DNA from: IDS-8 sp964424805
GTDB taxonomy: Bacteria; Pseudomonadota; Gammaproteobacteria; Steroidobacterales; Woeseiaceae
NCBI GenBank assembly: GCA_964424805.1
Contig: CAYRKH010000009.1
Span: 15,711-79,710, forward strand
Direction: 5' to 3'
DNA length: 64,000 bases
Shown: in pieces, positions 1 to 10,889 of the stretch
Numbering within the stretch: the stretch's first letter is position 1
How the letters are laid out: every line of letters begins with the position of its first letter
Notes under the pieces: generated by a model
What the model saw: only the letters and a program-made list of their open reading frames with translations
What the model was told of the DNA's origin: nothing
The model's database searches: none
Made by a program: the position numbers and the translations under genes

Positions 1-3
1 GCC

Positions 4-78
4 CCTGTAGGAGCGCGCATTGCGCGCGATGCTACCCTCGTCGGCCGAGGCATCGCGCGCGATGCGCGCTCCTACAGG
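4..78. repeat. REPIN-like inverted pair of REP palindromes, copy 1
   Basis: Two inverted units face each other. The left unit reads CCTGTAGGAGCGCGCAT and the right unit ends GCGCGCTCCTACAGG; each contains a version of the palindrome GCATCGCGCGCGATGC (the left has one T for C change). A 17-base spacer holds a small CTCG/CGAG inverted repeat. The same unit recurs near 26.6, 44.8, 46.7 and 60.5 kb. The right unit overlaps the end of the SDR gene and provides its stop codon. No REP-associated transposase lies in the window. Confidence 0.85.
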
Positions 79-989
79 TCGATACCCATTGCCTCTGCGG
101 CTTTTTCCAGGAATTTTACCGTTTGCTCGCCGCCGGCCGAAAGCTCCCGCTGCCCTTGCGTCGCCGCGATCTGCGGCCACGCGGCCGCGACGTGCTCGCC
201 GTCGCGCTCGCCCGGGGCGAGGAATATGCCCGGCGTTTCGCTGATCACCACCCGGGCAAAGACCCCGGCTCCCGCGGCCAGGATCTGCCGGGTCGGCGCA
301 TCCTCGCTCGCCAGGAAGATCACGGCAGGGGTCACCGCTTCCGGCTGCAGCAGCGCCAGCACGTCCGGGGTCATCAGGTCTTCGGTCATGCGCGTCGCGG
401 CGATCGGCGCCAGCGAATTGACCTTGATACCGTACTTCTGCCCTTCCAGCGCCAGCGAGTTCATGAAGCCGATCAGCCCCATCTTGGCCGCACCGTAGTT
501 GGTCTGCCCGAAGTTGCCGTAGAGGCCGCTCGACGACGACGTCATGACGATGCGGCCATAGCGGCCTTCGCGCATCGCCTCCCACACGGCCTTGGTGCAG
601 TTGACCGAGCCTTCGAGGTGCACGTCCGTGACGGCGTCGAAATCCCGCAGGTCCATCTTCGCGAACGTCTTGTCACGCAGGATGCCCGCATTGTTGACGA
701 GCACGTCGACGCGTCCCCAGCGATCGAGGGTTTCCGCGACCATGGCCTGCACCTGCTCGAAGCGGGTGACGTTGGCGCCGTTGGCGAAGGCTTCGCCGCC
801 TTCCGCCGTAATCTGGCGCACCACCTCGTCGGCCGCGTCGCCGGACGCGCCGGAACCGTCGCGGGCGCTGCCGAGATCGTTGACCACGACACGGGCGCCG
901 CGGCGCGCGAACTCGAGCGCATGCGACCGGCCGAGACCGTGGCCTGCACCGGTCACGATGACCACGCGCCCGTCGAAGCGAATCGACAT
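72..989 (-). CDS. SDR-family (3R)-hydroxyacyl-CoA dehydrogenase-like oxidoreductase
   Basis: A 305-aa short-chain dehydrogenase. The Rossmann motif TGAGHGLG lies at residues 13-20, NNAG at about 99-102, and the catalytic Ser (151-154 run), Tyr165 and Lys169 are present (YGAAK). The length, the ND after the second strand and the C-terminal extension after residue 250 match the dehydrogenase part of peroxisomal multifunctional enzyme type 2, so a beta-hydroxyacyl-CoA substrate in fatty acid oxidation is likely but inferred. The ATG follows GGGGAG and lies 2 bases after the M16 peptidase stop, so the two are probably cotranscribed. Its TAG stop and the preceding Leu codon are part of a REP palindrome. 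Confidence 0.9.
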   Translation of the reverse strand: MSIRFDGRVVIVTGAGHGLGRSHALEFARRGARVVVNDLGSARDGSGASGDAADEVVRQITAEGGEAFANGANVTRFEQVQAMVAETLDRWGRVDVLVNNAGILRDKTFAKMDLRDFDAVTDVHLEGSVNCTKAVWEAMREGRYGRIVMTSSSSGLYGNFGQTNYGAAKMGLIGFMNSLALEGQKYGIKVNSLAPIAATRMTEDLMTPDVLALLQPEAVTPAVIFLASEDAPTRQILAAGAGVFARVVISETPGIFLAPGERDGEHVAAAWPQIAATQGQRELSAGGEQTVKFLEKAAEAMGIDL

Positions 990-991
990 CT

Positions 992-3742
992 CTACTCCCC
1001 GTGCCGAAGGCCGTTGCCGTCGAGGGTCACCAGCTCGATTTCACCGAGTTCCAGGGCACGTACCTCTTCCCCGATGCGCGACCAGTCGCCCACCACGACC
1101 CACACGAGCCGCTGCGGGTGGAGGTACCGGTCGGCAGCGCCGGCGATCGCCGGCACGTCCAGCGCACGCACGTGCTCCGGGTAGGTGTCCCAGTAGTCCG
1201 CGTCGAGCCCGAAACGCACGATCTCGCTGATCGAGGCCAGTACCGAGGACGCCGTCTCCCAGCGGCCCGGCAGCGTCAGGATGCTCTGGTTCTTTACCTT
1301 CTGCACCTCCTCCGGCGCCGGGGGCTCGCTGCCTGTGACCGCCTCCAGTTCCTTCAGGATCTCAGCCATGGCGGCGGCAGCCTTGTCGGTCTGCACCGGC
1401 GCGTAGGCGAAGAACGGCTGCGGTCCGCGCGCGTCCATGATCGTGCTGCGGGCACCGTAGGACCAGTGCTTGTCCTCGCGCAGGTTCATGTTGAGCCGTG
1501 CCGTGAACGAGCCGCCGAGCACCTCGTTGGCCGCGGCTAGCGCGAGCTTGTCGGGATTATCGTAAGGCGGCACGACGTGGCCGGCGATGATCACCGCCTG
1601 CTGGGAACCGGGGCGGTCGACGACGTGCACCGTGCTGGCCGTTGGCAGCTCGTCCGGACCGATGTTCTTCTCCGGCACCTCGCCGGGCTCCCAGCGGGCG
1701 AAGTGCTTCTCCAGCAGCGGCCTGATCTCGGCGAGCGTCGTGTCCCCCACCACGATCATCGTGGCATTGTTCGGCCGGAACCAGGTCTCGTGGAAGGCGA
1801 CCAGGTCCTCGCGCGTCATCGACTGCACGGAGGCCAGCGTGCCGGAGCCGGTGAACGGGATCGAGTAAGCATGATCCGAGGCATAAATGAGCTGCGGGAA
1901 CAGGCGAAGCGCCATCGCGAACGGCTGCGCCAGCTCCTGCTGGATTCCCGCGATCTGCAGGGCGCGCAGGCGCTCCAGCTCCGCCGGCGGGAACGTCGGG
2001 TTCAGGACGATATCGGCGTAGAGCTCGAGCGAATCCCCCAGGTTCGCTTTCAGCGCCGACAGCGTGGCATAGGACGTGTCGAGGTTGGAACCGAGGCCGA
2101 TCCTGGCGCCGAGGCGGCTGGCGGCATCCGCGATCTCCAGCGCGTCCATCTTGTCCGTGCCTTCGTCCATCATGTCCAGCGCGAGATTCGCGGCGCCGAG
2201 CGTGCCGTCCTTGTCCGCGGCATAGCCCGCATCGACGAGCAGTGCGAATTCCACCACCGGCACCGCCGCGTGCGTTGCCACGATGACATCGAGCCCATTC
2301 TCAAGCTCGGTGCGTTCGTATTCCGGGAAGCCGACGGCCGGGAACTCGCGCGGCATCGGCGGGCCGTCCGCGCGCTCCACCTCGTGGTCGGCGGCGGCGA
2401 GCGACGGGTACGGATGCACTTCGAGAACGTAGACGCCGTCCTGCAGCCACTGGCGCGCCGCGGCCAGGACGTTCCCTGCCGTCGCGTCACGCAGCGTGCG
2501 CAGGCTGTCCTGGTAACCGTCGGGGCTGCCGTAGTAGACCTCGCTGGAGGCCAGCACGTCCGACTTGCCGCCGAAGCCGCCGATGCGCTCCACGCCGCGG
2601 ATGAAATCGGCGAACTGCCCGGTGCGGGCGCGATCCAGTTCCTCGGCGCTGAACCCCTCGGCGAGCAGTTTGCGCATCTCCGCGTCGAGCATGCGCTCGA
2701 CGCGGGCGAGATCCTGGCCGGGACCGGCATTGGCGCTTACGATGAACAGGCTGCCGAGCTCACGGCCCCAGACGGACGCGCCGACGCTGGTGGCGACCTG
2801 CTCGTCGTAGACGAGCTTCTCGTAGAGCCGTGAATTCTTGCCGTTCGCCAGGATATCGGCGAACAGCGAGAGATACTCGGCTGCCGCGTCCGTCAGTTCC
2901 GGCACGTTCCAGGTCTTGTAGAGGCGTGCCTGCGGGACGCGGTCCTGCATGACCTGCCGATGGGAGCCCGTGCGTTTGGCCACCCAGGCCGCGTGACGCT
3001 CGATCGGGCGGCTCGGCTCGATTCCGCCGAAGTAGTGCTTTACCTTGTCGAGCGCGGCCTGTGTCTCCACGTCGCCGGCAATCACTATCGTGGCATTGTT
3101 CGGGCCGTAGTACTGGTCGAACCACTCGTGCACGTCGTCCAGCGACGCGGCTTCCAGGTCCTCCATCGAGCCGATGACGGTGTGATCGTACGGATGCCCT
3201 TCCGGGTACGTGTTCTCCTGGATGAGGTTGAACACGTTGCCGTAAGGCTGGTTCTCGCCCTGGCGTTTCTCGTTCTGCACCACGCCGCGCTGCTCGTCGA
3301 GCCGCGCCTGGTCGACCGCGTTGTTCATGCAGCACATGCGGTCCGATTCCATCCACAGCACCATGTCGAGCGCGGTGGACGGCACGTTCTGGAAATAGTT
3401 GGTGCGATCGGAGTTGGTGGTGCCGTTCATCTCGGTCGCACCCACCGCGTCGAACGGCTTGAAGTAATCGTCGTTGTAGTGCTCGGAGCCGTTGAACATC
3501 AGGTGCTCGAAGAGGTGCGCGAAGCCCGTCTTCCCCGGCACCTCGTTCTTGGAGCCGACGTGATACCAGACGTTGACCGCGACGATCGGGGCCTTGTGGT
3601 CCTCGTGGATGACGACGGTAAGGCCGTTGTCGAGCACGAATTTCTCGAACGGGATGTCGGGGATGGGCAGCTCGTCCTGGGCGATCGCCGGAACGGCGAA
3701 TACGGTGGTGATGAGGACGAGTGACGCGGTGAGTCTTCGCAC
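992..3742 (-). CDS. Secreted M16 family zinc metallopeptidase (two-domain, pitrilysin/PqqL-like)
   Basis: A 916-aa protein with a signal peptide ending near AVPAIA (residue 21), so probably periplasmic. The inverted zinc motif HxxEH is seen as His76-Leu-Phe-Glu79-His80, with Glu158 (VVQNEKR) at the right distance as third ligand. A second M16 half starts near residue 480 and lacks the motif, as is normal for the non-catalytic half. The family degrades short peptides; the substrate is unknown. The start is GTG, chosen because AGGAG lies 6-8 bases upstream and the signal peptide begins there. It lies 72 bases downstream of glpK on the same strand and directly before the SDR gene. Confidence 0.92.
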   Translation of the reverse strand: MRRLTASLVLITTVFAVPAIAQDELPIPDIPFEKFVLDNGLTVVIHEDHKAPIVAVNVWYHVGSKNEVPGKTGFAHLFEHLMFNGSEHYNDDYFKPFDAVGATEMNGTTNSDRTNYFQNVPSTALDMVLWMESDRMCCMNNAVDQARLDEQRGVVQNEKRQGENQPYGNVFNLIQENTYPEGHPYDHTVIGSMEDLEAASLDDVHEWFDQYYGPNNATIVIAGDVETQAALDKVKHYFGGIEPSRPIERHAAWVAKRTGSHRQVMQDRVPQARLYKTWNVPELTDAAAEYLSLFADILANGKNSRLYEKLVYDEQVATSVGASVWGRELGSLFIVSANAGPGQDLARVERMLDAEMRKLLAEGFSAEELDRARTGQFADFIRGVERIGGFGGKSDVLASSEVYYGSPDGYQDSLRTLRDATAGNVLAAARQWLQDGVYVLEVHPYPSLAAADHEVERADGPPMPREFPAVGFPEYERTELENGLDVIVATHAAVPVVEFALLVDAGYAADKDGTLGAANLALDMMDEGTDKMDALEIADAASRLGARIGLGSNLDTSYATLSALKANLGDSLELYADIVLNPTFPPAELERLRALQIAGIQQELAQPFAMALRLFPQLIYASDHAYSIPFTGSGTLASVQSMTREDLVAFHETWFRPNNATMIVVGDTTLAEIRPLLEKHFARWEPGEVPEKNIGPDELPTASTVHVVDRPGSQQAVIIAGHVVPPYDNPDKLALAAANEVLGGSFTARLNMNLREDKHWSYGARSTIMDARGPQPFFAYAPVQTDKAAAAMAEILKELEAVTGSEPPAPEEVQKVKNQSILTLPGRWETASSVLASISEIVRFGLDADYWDTYPEHVRALDVPAIAGAADRYLHPQRLVWVVVGDWSRIGEEVRALELGEIELVTLDGNGLRHGE

Positions 3743-3814
3743 GGCGTGCTCCTGGCTGGAGGGCGGGGATCGGGGAGGATACCGGGCGCCGTCAGGCGGG
3801 ACAACAAACGCCCG

Positions 3815-5311
3815 TCAGCCGGAGGCGGCGCTTCGCGTGCGGACCCGCGAGATGGCGTCTTGCCAGCCCCCGTACAGCTTCTCGCGGCGCCCGCTGTCCA
3901 TCGCGGAGGAAAATGACGCCTCGCCTTGCCACGACTCCGCGATTCCCTGCAGCGAATCGAAAATCCCGCCCTCGAGTCCCGCGAGCGCGGCGGCGCCGGT
4001 TACCGTGGACTCGATGTTTCGCGGGCGTTCGACGGTGAGGTCGAGGATGTCTGCCAGGAACTGCATCAGCCAGCCGTTTGCCGCCATGCCGCCGTCGCCG
4101 CGGATGACCTTCGGGGCGATGCCGTCCTCGGCCATCGCGGCGATGAGGTCTTTCGCCTGGTAGGCGACGGACTGCAGCGTCGCGGTAACGATCTCGGCGA
4201 TGCCGCTGTCGCGGGTCAGCCCCAGGATCGCGCCGCGTGCGTCCGGATCCCACCAGGGCGCGCCGAGGCCGGCAAAGGCCGGCACGACGTGCACCTGCTC
4301 GACGATGCCGGTTCTGGCGGCGATCGTTTCCGTTTCGGCCGCGGTTTCGATCAGTTTAAGATCATCGCGCAGCCATTTCACCGCGGATCCCGCGACGAAG
4401 ATGCTGCCTTCGATGGCGTAGGTCACCTCGTTACCCCGGCGATACGCGATTGTCGTCAGGAGCTTGTTACGGGAGGGGACCGGCCGCCCGCCCGTGTTGG
4501 TAATCACGAAGCAGCCGGTGCCGAACGTCGCCTTGGTCATGCCGGGCTCGAAGCCGGCCTGCCCGACCAGCGCCGCCTGCTGGTCGCCGGCGACCCCGCG
4601 GATCGGCAGCGCCATGCCGAGCACCTGGTCGTCGGTGGTGCCGAAATCGGCGGTGCAGTCCCGGACTTCCGGCAGCAGGGAGGACGGAATGTCCAGGACG
4701 CGGAGCAGCTCGTCGTCCCATTGCTGCGTGTGGATATTGAACAGCATGGTGCGGCAGGCGTTGGTGGCGTCCGTCGCGTGCACGCGGCCGTTCGTCAGGC
4801 GCCAGATGAGGAAGCAATCGACGGTGCCGAATGCCAGGCGGCCTTCGTTTGCGAACCGGCGAGCGCCGTCGACGTTGTCGAGAATCCAGGCAAGCTTGGT
4901 GGCCGAGAAATAGGGATCGATGAGCAGCCCCGTCCTTTCCGTCACCTCACGCTCGAGCCCTTCGCTCCGCAGCCGGCGGCAGAAATCGGCCGTGCGCCGG
5001 TCCTGCCAGACGATAGCGGGGTACACGCAGCGGCCGCTCTCCCGGTCCCACACGAGCGTGGTCTCACGCTGGTTGGTGATGCCGAGGCCCGCGAAATCGG
5101 CAGCCGACAGGCCGCTCTCGCCGATGGCGCGGCGGGTGACGCCCAGCGTGGTTTTCCAGATTGCCTCCGGATCGTGCTCCACCCAGCCGGGTTTCGGATA
5201 GCCCTGTGCAAACTCCTGCTGCGCGCTGCGAACGGGCTGCAAACGACGATCGAAGACGACGGCCCGGCTGCTGCTCGTGCCCTGGTCGATGCCGAGCAGG
5301 TAATCAGGCAA
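3815..5311 (-). CDS. glpK: Glycerol kinase
   Basis: A 498-aa FGGY-family kinase of normal GlpK length that phosphorylates glycerol to sn-glycerol 3-phosphate in the cytoplasm. The N-terminal phosphate loop DQGTSSSRA (residues 9-17), the WQDRRT block, the GDQQAALVGQ segment and TFGTGCF are all present. The apparent start is TTG (TTG CCT GAT), overlapping the upstream thioesterase stop by 8 bases, which suggests translational coupling. No glpF, glpD or glpR lies beside it; instead it is embedded with acyl-CoA genes. The transfer of glycerol-3-phosphate into lipid synthesis is a possible reason, but this is inference. Confidence 0.95.
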   Translation of the reverse strand: MPDYLLGIDQGTSSSRAVVFDRRLQPVRSAQQEFAQGYPKPGWVEHDPEAIWKTTLGVTRRAIGESGLSAADFAGLGITNQRETTLVWDRESGRCVYPAIVWQDRRTADFCRRLRSEGLEREVTERTGLLIDPYFSATKLAWILDNVDGARRFANEGRLAFGTVDCFLIWRLTNGRVHATDATNACRTMLFNIHTQQWDDELLRVLDIPSSLLPEVRDCTADFGTTDDQVLGMALPIRGVAGDQQAALVGQAGFEPGMTKATFGTGCFVITNTGGRPVPSRNKLLTTIAYRRGNEVTYAIEGSIFVAGSAVKWLRDDLKLIETAAETETIAARTGIVEQVHVVPAFAGLGAPWWDPDARGAILGLTRDSGIAEIVTATLQSVAYQAKDLIAAMAEDGIAPKVIRGDGGMAANGWLMQFLADILDLTVERPRNIESTVTGAAALAGLEGGIFDSLQGIAESWQGEASFSSAMDSGRREKLYGGWQDAISRVRTRSAASG

Positions 5312-5821
5312 CGCGCCCGTCCAACGAGTAGAGCGGCCGCGCGATCCGCATCCGCTTGCCCGCCTCCTCGGGAAGCTCCGCTTCCGGCTGGGCCGCCGCG
5401 AGTGCCGCGAGCGCGTTCAGGACGAAGTCCGGCCACGGGCTTACCCGGCGTGTCGCAAGATCGACGTGCAGGTTCATCCATTCGGCGGTAGCCGCAAGGT
5501 AATTCTCCTCCGCGTGGTACATGCGCTGGAACTGGTGCACCCGCTTGGCGTCGTACGCGAGGATCTGCGATTCGATGCGATAGGCCTGTCCCTCCGTCAG
5601 CTCGCGGCGCCAGGTGACGTGGGATTCGACGGCGAAGGTGGTGCCGCCCGTCTCGCGGATGTAGTCGTCGGTCACACCGGCGCGCGCCAGCAGGTCGTCC
5701 ACCGCCTTGTCGAACGCCAGGACGTAGAAGGCGACGTTCATGTGGCCGTTGATGTCGATCCATTGCGGCTGCACGACGCCCTCGTGGATGACAGAACCGT
5801 CCTGCGCGGCGGCGCTCACGG

Positions 5822-5825
<4 letters not shown>
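5304..5825 (-). CDS. Hotdog-fold acyl-CoA thioesterase (4HBT family)
   Basis: A 173-aa single-hotdog protein. The segment DINGHMN (residues 24-30) followed by FYVLAFDKA matches the active-site strand and helix of the YbgC/4HBT thioesterases, where the Asp is catalytic. It probably hydrolyses a short or medium acyl-CoA. It sits directly after acetoacetyl-CoA synthetase, whose stop overlaps the TTG start; a GTG two codons later would leave a 2-base gap, so the exact start is open. The substrate cannot be read from sequence; the neighbour makes acetoacetyl-CoA or a related ester plausible. Confidence 0.85.
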
Positions 5826-7759
<1,934 letters not shown>

Positions 7760-7832
7760 GCCTGCCCTATCATGTTGTGCTGGTTTTGAATGATTATCGC
7801 AACAATCCTTCCCGTCTGCATGGAGTTGCCCG

Positions 7833-8852
7833 ATGGCAAGACAAGAGACACTGCCGCAGGAGATGCGCGCGGTACACATTGCGCGCCCCGGCGGGCCGGA
7901 AGTGCTCGAGCCGGTCACGCTGCCGGTTCCGGCGGCGCGCAACGGTGAGGTCCTGGTGAAGGTCGCGGCGGCCGGGGTCAACCGGCCGGACGTCGTGCAG
8001 CGGCTGGGCAAATACCCGCCGCCGCCGGATGCCGATCCGCTGCCGGGCCTGGAGATCGCGGGCGAAGTCGCGGCGCTGGGCGAAGGCGCCTCGCGTTACC
8101 GCCCCGGCGATCGCGTGATGGCGCTCGTCCACGGCGGCGGTTACGCGGAGTACTGCCGCGTGCACGAAACGCACTGCCTGCCGGTCCCGGCCGGCCTGTC
8201 GGCGGTGGTGGCCGCCGCGGTGCCGGAAACGTATTTCACGGTGCACTACAACCTGTTCATGCGCGCGGGGCTCGCGGCCGGCGAGACGCTGCTGGTGCAC
8301 GGCGGGGCCGGCGGCATCGGCACGACCGCCATCCAGCTTGCCGTTGCGAACGGCGCGACCGTCGTAACGACCGCCGGCACTGACGAGAAGTGCCGCTTCT
8401 GCGAACGGCTGGGCGCGGCGCACGCCATCAATTACCGCGCGGGAGACTGGGCGGAGGCCGTACGCTCACGCCTGGGCGGCCGCGGCGTCGACGTCGTGCT
8501 GGACATGGTCGGGGGCTCTTACGTGCAGCAGAACATCGACCTCCTGGAGCGGGACGGCCGCTACGTGATCATCGCGTTCCTCAAAGGCTCGAAAGCCGCG
8601 CTCGACCTGCGTGCCGTGCTCAGCAGGCGGCTGACCGTCACGGGATCCCTGCTGCGGCCGCAAACCATCGAGGAGAAGTCCGCCATTCGCGAGGACCTGG
8701 AACAGCGCGTCCTGCCGCTGCTGGAGGCCGGCACGGTTGCGCCGGTCATCGACTCGACCTTCCCGCTGGAGCAGGCCTCCAGGGCCCACGCCCGGCTGGA
8801 ATCGGGCGGCCACATCGGCAAGATAGTGCTGGAGCCGGACCACGCCGGCTAG
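7833..8852 (+). CDS. Zinc-independent NAD(P)H:quinone oxidoreductase (MDR family, PIG3-like)
   Basis: A 339-aa medium-chain reductase. The N-terminal GroES-like domain contains GVNRPDVVQRLGKYPPPP, and the nucleotide fold has HGGAGGIGTTAIQLA around residue 150. No catalytic or structural zinc cysteines are seen, as in quinone reductases of the PIG3 group. Start ATG at 7833; an internal ATG at 7863 (MRAVHIARPG) is where many homologues begin, so the first ten residues are uncertain. It is transcribed divergently from acetoacetyl-CoA synthetase across 73 bases. Its TAG stop shares a CTAG with the stop of the convergent dehydrogenase. Confidence 0.9.
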   Translation: MARQETLPQEMRAVHIARPGGPEVLEPVTLPVPAARNGEVLVKVAAAGVNRPDVVQRLGKYPPPPDADPLPGLEIAGEVAALGEGASRYRPGDRVMALVHGGGYAEYCRVHETHCLPVPAGLSAVVAAAVPETYFTVHYNLFMRAGLAAGETLLVHGGAGGIGTTAIQLAVANGATVVTTAGTDEKCRFCERLGAAHAINYRAGDWAEAVRSRLGGRGVDVVLDMVGGSYVQQNIDLLERDGRYVIIAFLKGSKAALDLRAVLSRRLTVTGSLLRPQTIEEKSAIREDLEQRVLPLLEAGTVAPVIDSTFPLEQASRAHARLESGGHIGKIVLEPDHAG

Positions 8853-9910
8853 CGGCTGGAGGTAGCCCGATCCCTGATGATGCGGCGGGCCTGCTCGTCC
8901 GCGATGATGTTGGTCGGGCGGGCGGTGGCCGCCGCCTGCTCGAATATGGCGGTGAGGCGCGGGCCGATGGCCTCGATCCGGGAGATGACCTCCTCGTCGG
9001 AGGCGGTACCGAAGTACTCGGCGGCGACGTTGATGATGCCGCCGGCGTTGATCACGTAGTCGGGCGCGTAGAGGATGCCGGCATCCGCCAGCCGCTGGCC
9101 GTCGGCCGCGCTCTCGAGCTGGTTGTTGGCCGAGCCGGCAACGATCGCGGCGCGGAGTTTCGGGATCGACGTCCCGTTCAGGACGGCACCCAGCGCGCAA
9201 GGGGCGACCACATCGACCTCCTGGAAGAGGATCTCGTCGAGGCCCACCGCCGCCGCGCCGAACTCCTCCCGCGCCGCCGCGACCCGCTGCTCGTTGATGT
9301 CGGCCACGACGAGCTTCGCACCCGCCTCAGCGAGGTAGCGGCACAGGCTGTAGCCCACGTTGCCGATGCCCTGCACGGCCACCGCCAGGCCCTCCAGGTC
9401 GTCCCGCGACAGCTTGAAACGCACCGCCGCCTCGATGCCCTTGAAGATGCCCCAGGCGGTCTTCGGCGACGGATCGCCGCCCGCCTGCCCGGACTTTTGC
9501 GGGAGGCCCGTGACGTACTTCGTGCGGCGCGCGATCGTCTCCATCACCTCGACCGACATGCCGACGTCCTCGGCGGTGATGTAGCTGCCGCCCAGCTGGT
9601 CGACGAACTCGCCGAATTTCTCGAACAGCGCGTCGCTCGGCTCTGAATCGGCCGTTTTCAGGATCACCGCCTTACCGCCGCCGAAGGCAAGATCCGCCAT
9701 CGCGTTCTTGTAACTCATGCCCTGCGACAGCCGTAGCACGTCGTGCAGCGCCGCCCCGTCGGACTCGTAACGCCACATCCGGCAGCCGCCCGCGGCCGGG
9801 CCGAGCGCGGTCGAGTGGATCGCGATGATCGCGCGAAGGCCGGTCGCCGTGTCCCTGCAGAACAGCACGCGCTCGTGATCGTCGTATGCGGAATCGTCGA
9901 ATACTGCCAT
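8849..9910 (-). CDS. Leucine dehydrogenase-type Glu/Leu/Phe/Val dehydrogenase
   Basis: A 353-aa NAD-dependent amino acid dehydrogenase. Lys68 (YKNA) and Lys80 (GGGKAVI) correspond to the substrate-binding and catalytic lysines of Bacillus leucine dehydrogenase, and GIGNVGYSLCRYL forms the nucleotide-binding turn. It interconverts a branched-chain or aromatic amino acid with its 2-oxo acid. Leucine is the best guess from length and motif spacing; valine or phenylalanine cannot be excluded. GAGGAG lies 6 bases before the ATG. The DUF7009-like gene lies 42 bases upstream on the same strand. Confidence 0.9.
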   Translation of the reverse strand: MAVFDDSAYDDHERVLFCRDTATGLRAIIAIHSTALGPAAGGCRMWRYESDGAALHDVLRLSQGMSYKNAMADLAFGGGKAVILKTADSEPSDALFEKFGEFVDQLGGSYITAEDVGMSVEVMETIARRTKYVTGLPQKSGQAGGDPSPKTAWGIFKGIEAAVRFKLSRDDLEGLAVAVQGIGNVGYSLCRYLAEAGAKLVVADINEQRVAAAREEFGAAAVGLDEILFQEVDVVAPCALGAVLNGTSIPKLRAAIVAGSANNQLESAADGQRLADAGILYAPDYVINAGGIINVAAEYFGTASDEEVISRIEAIGPRLTAIFEQAAATARPTNIIADEQARRIIRDRATSSR

Positions 9911-9952
9911 GGAATCTCCTCGGGTTGCCGGCAGGCGTCGCCTGCCGTGCGC

Positions 9953-10336
9953 TCAGCAGGATTCGATATCCTGCAGCGGGTGCGGGAACATGTCGGACTC
10001 ATCCTCCCCCGCGCGCGGGGCGAGGCACTGGAAGTCCTTCTCCACGAGAATCCTGAGCTGCTCGCCGCCTTCCAGCGGCTGCGCGCCTTCGATCGACACC
10101 TGTTCCGTACCGGCCCACTGGCGCACGGTCGCCTCCGGCAGGCTGACCACCAGGCGCCCGTTTGCGAGCCGCGCCTCGGCGCGCCCGGCGGCCTTCGAGG
10201 TTTCGAGGATGTACTCGAGCCTCGAACCGCCCGGGAATGCCGTCGCGGCGATCACCTGCCCGTCCCGCTGCATGCGGTCGACCTCGCCGCGCGTCAGGCG
10301 CAGGCGAATGGAATTGTCCTGTATGCGTAGCTTCAA
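9953..10336 (-). CDS. Small conserved protein, DUF7009-like
   Basis: About 127 aa, beginning (M)KLRIQDNSIRLRLTRGEV, a start shared by a family of uncharacterised bacterial proteins (DUF7009-like, from memory). The frame is open to a GTG at 10372, but the family start fits the TTG at 10336, which has GAGG about 8 bases upstream. It has no signal peptide or membrane segment and is acidic near the C terminus (EDESD). It lies 42 bases upstream of the leucine-type dehydrogenase and may share its transcript. Function unknown. Confidence 0.65.
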   Translation of the reverse strand: MKLRIQDNSIRLRLTRGEVDRMQRDGQVIAATAFPGGSRLEYILETSKAAGRAEARLANGRLVVSLPEATVRQWAGTEQVSIEGAQPLEGGEQLRILVEKDFQCLAPRAGEDESDMFPHPLQDIESC

Positions 10337-10522
10337 GGGAGTAGCCTCGTGCTGCAGAAACCACAGGCGCACGGACCATCGCGCAACACCTGGTAGAACA
10401 TCGCGACTGTCGTGGCGGCTGCTGTTGCGAGCGCCTCACGGCGTCTCGTTATTTCTCCCCCGCCCTGCCGGACCGACCGGATTACTCTTGTTGTTTCCGG
10501 TCGTGCCGTTGTGTTGCTTCGC

Positions 10523-10735
10523 TTACTCGGCGATAACGTTTTCCGCCTGCGGTCCTTTCTGGCCCTGCGTCACCTCCATGGTGACCTTCTGACCCTCTTT
10601 CAGGGACTTGAAGCCCTCCATCTGGATCGAGCTGTGGTGAACGAAGACGTCCTGCCCCCCTTCGCGCTCGATAAAGCCAAACCCCTTGTCGTCATTGAAC
10701 CACTTGACGGTACCGCTCACTCTTTCGCCTGCCAT
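10523..10735 (-). CDS. Cold-shock domain protein (CspA family)
   Basis: A 70-aa single cold-shock domain. RNP1 is KGFGFI (residues 17-22) and RNP2 is VFVHH (30-34), the aromatic RNA/ssDNA-binding surface. It is expected to bind single-stranded nucleic acid and melt RNA structure. GAGG is placed 5 bases before the ATG. The 154-base region upstream contains a strong hairpin; whether this cspA-like gene is cold-induced cannot be told. The 186 bases downstream before the next gene hold a 7-bp CGACCGG/CCGGTCG inverted repeat with a 16-base loop but no T-tract. Confidence 0.96.
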   Translation of the reverse strand: MAGERVSGTVKWFNDDKGFGFIEREGGQDVFVHHSSIQMEGFKSLKEGQKVTMEVTQGQKGPQAENVIAE

Positions 10736-10784
10736 AACAACCTCACTGTATAGCTCCCCGCCCGGAGGACGGCATCACGCGTGC

Positions 10785-10803
10785 GCCGCTCGAGACGAGC
10801 GGC
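10785..10803 (-). other. Perfect hairpin between hpd and the cold-shock gene
   Basis: GCCGCTCG and CGAGCGGC form a perfect 8-bp stem with a 3-base loop. It lies 50 bases upstream of the cold-shock ATG and 87 bases after the hpd stop. No U-run follows, so it is not a standard intrinsic terminator. It could be part of a structured 5' leader of the cold-shock mRNA, or a 3' stabiliser for hpd. Confidence 0.5.
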
Positions 10804-10889
10804 GACAGGCGACAGTTTACCCGCATTCGGGGGCGGCGGCGCGGTATTTGGCCGGAAAACGCCAAAAAACGGCAGGCGGGCGGGGCCGG

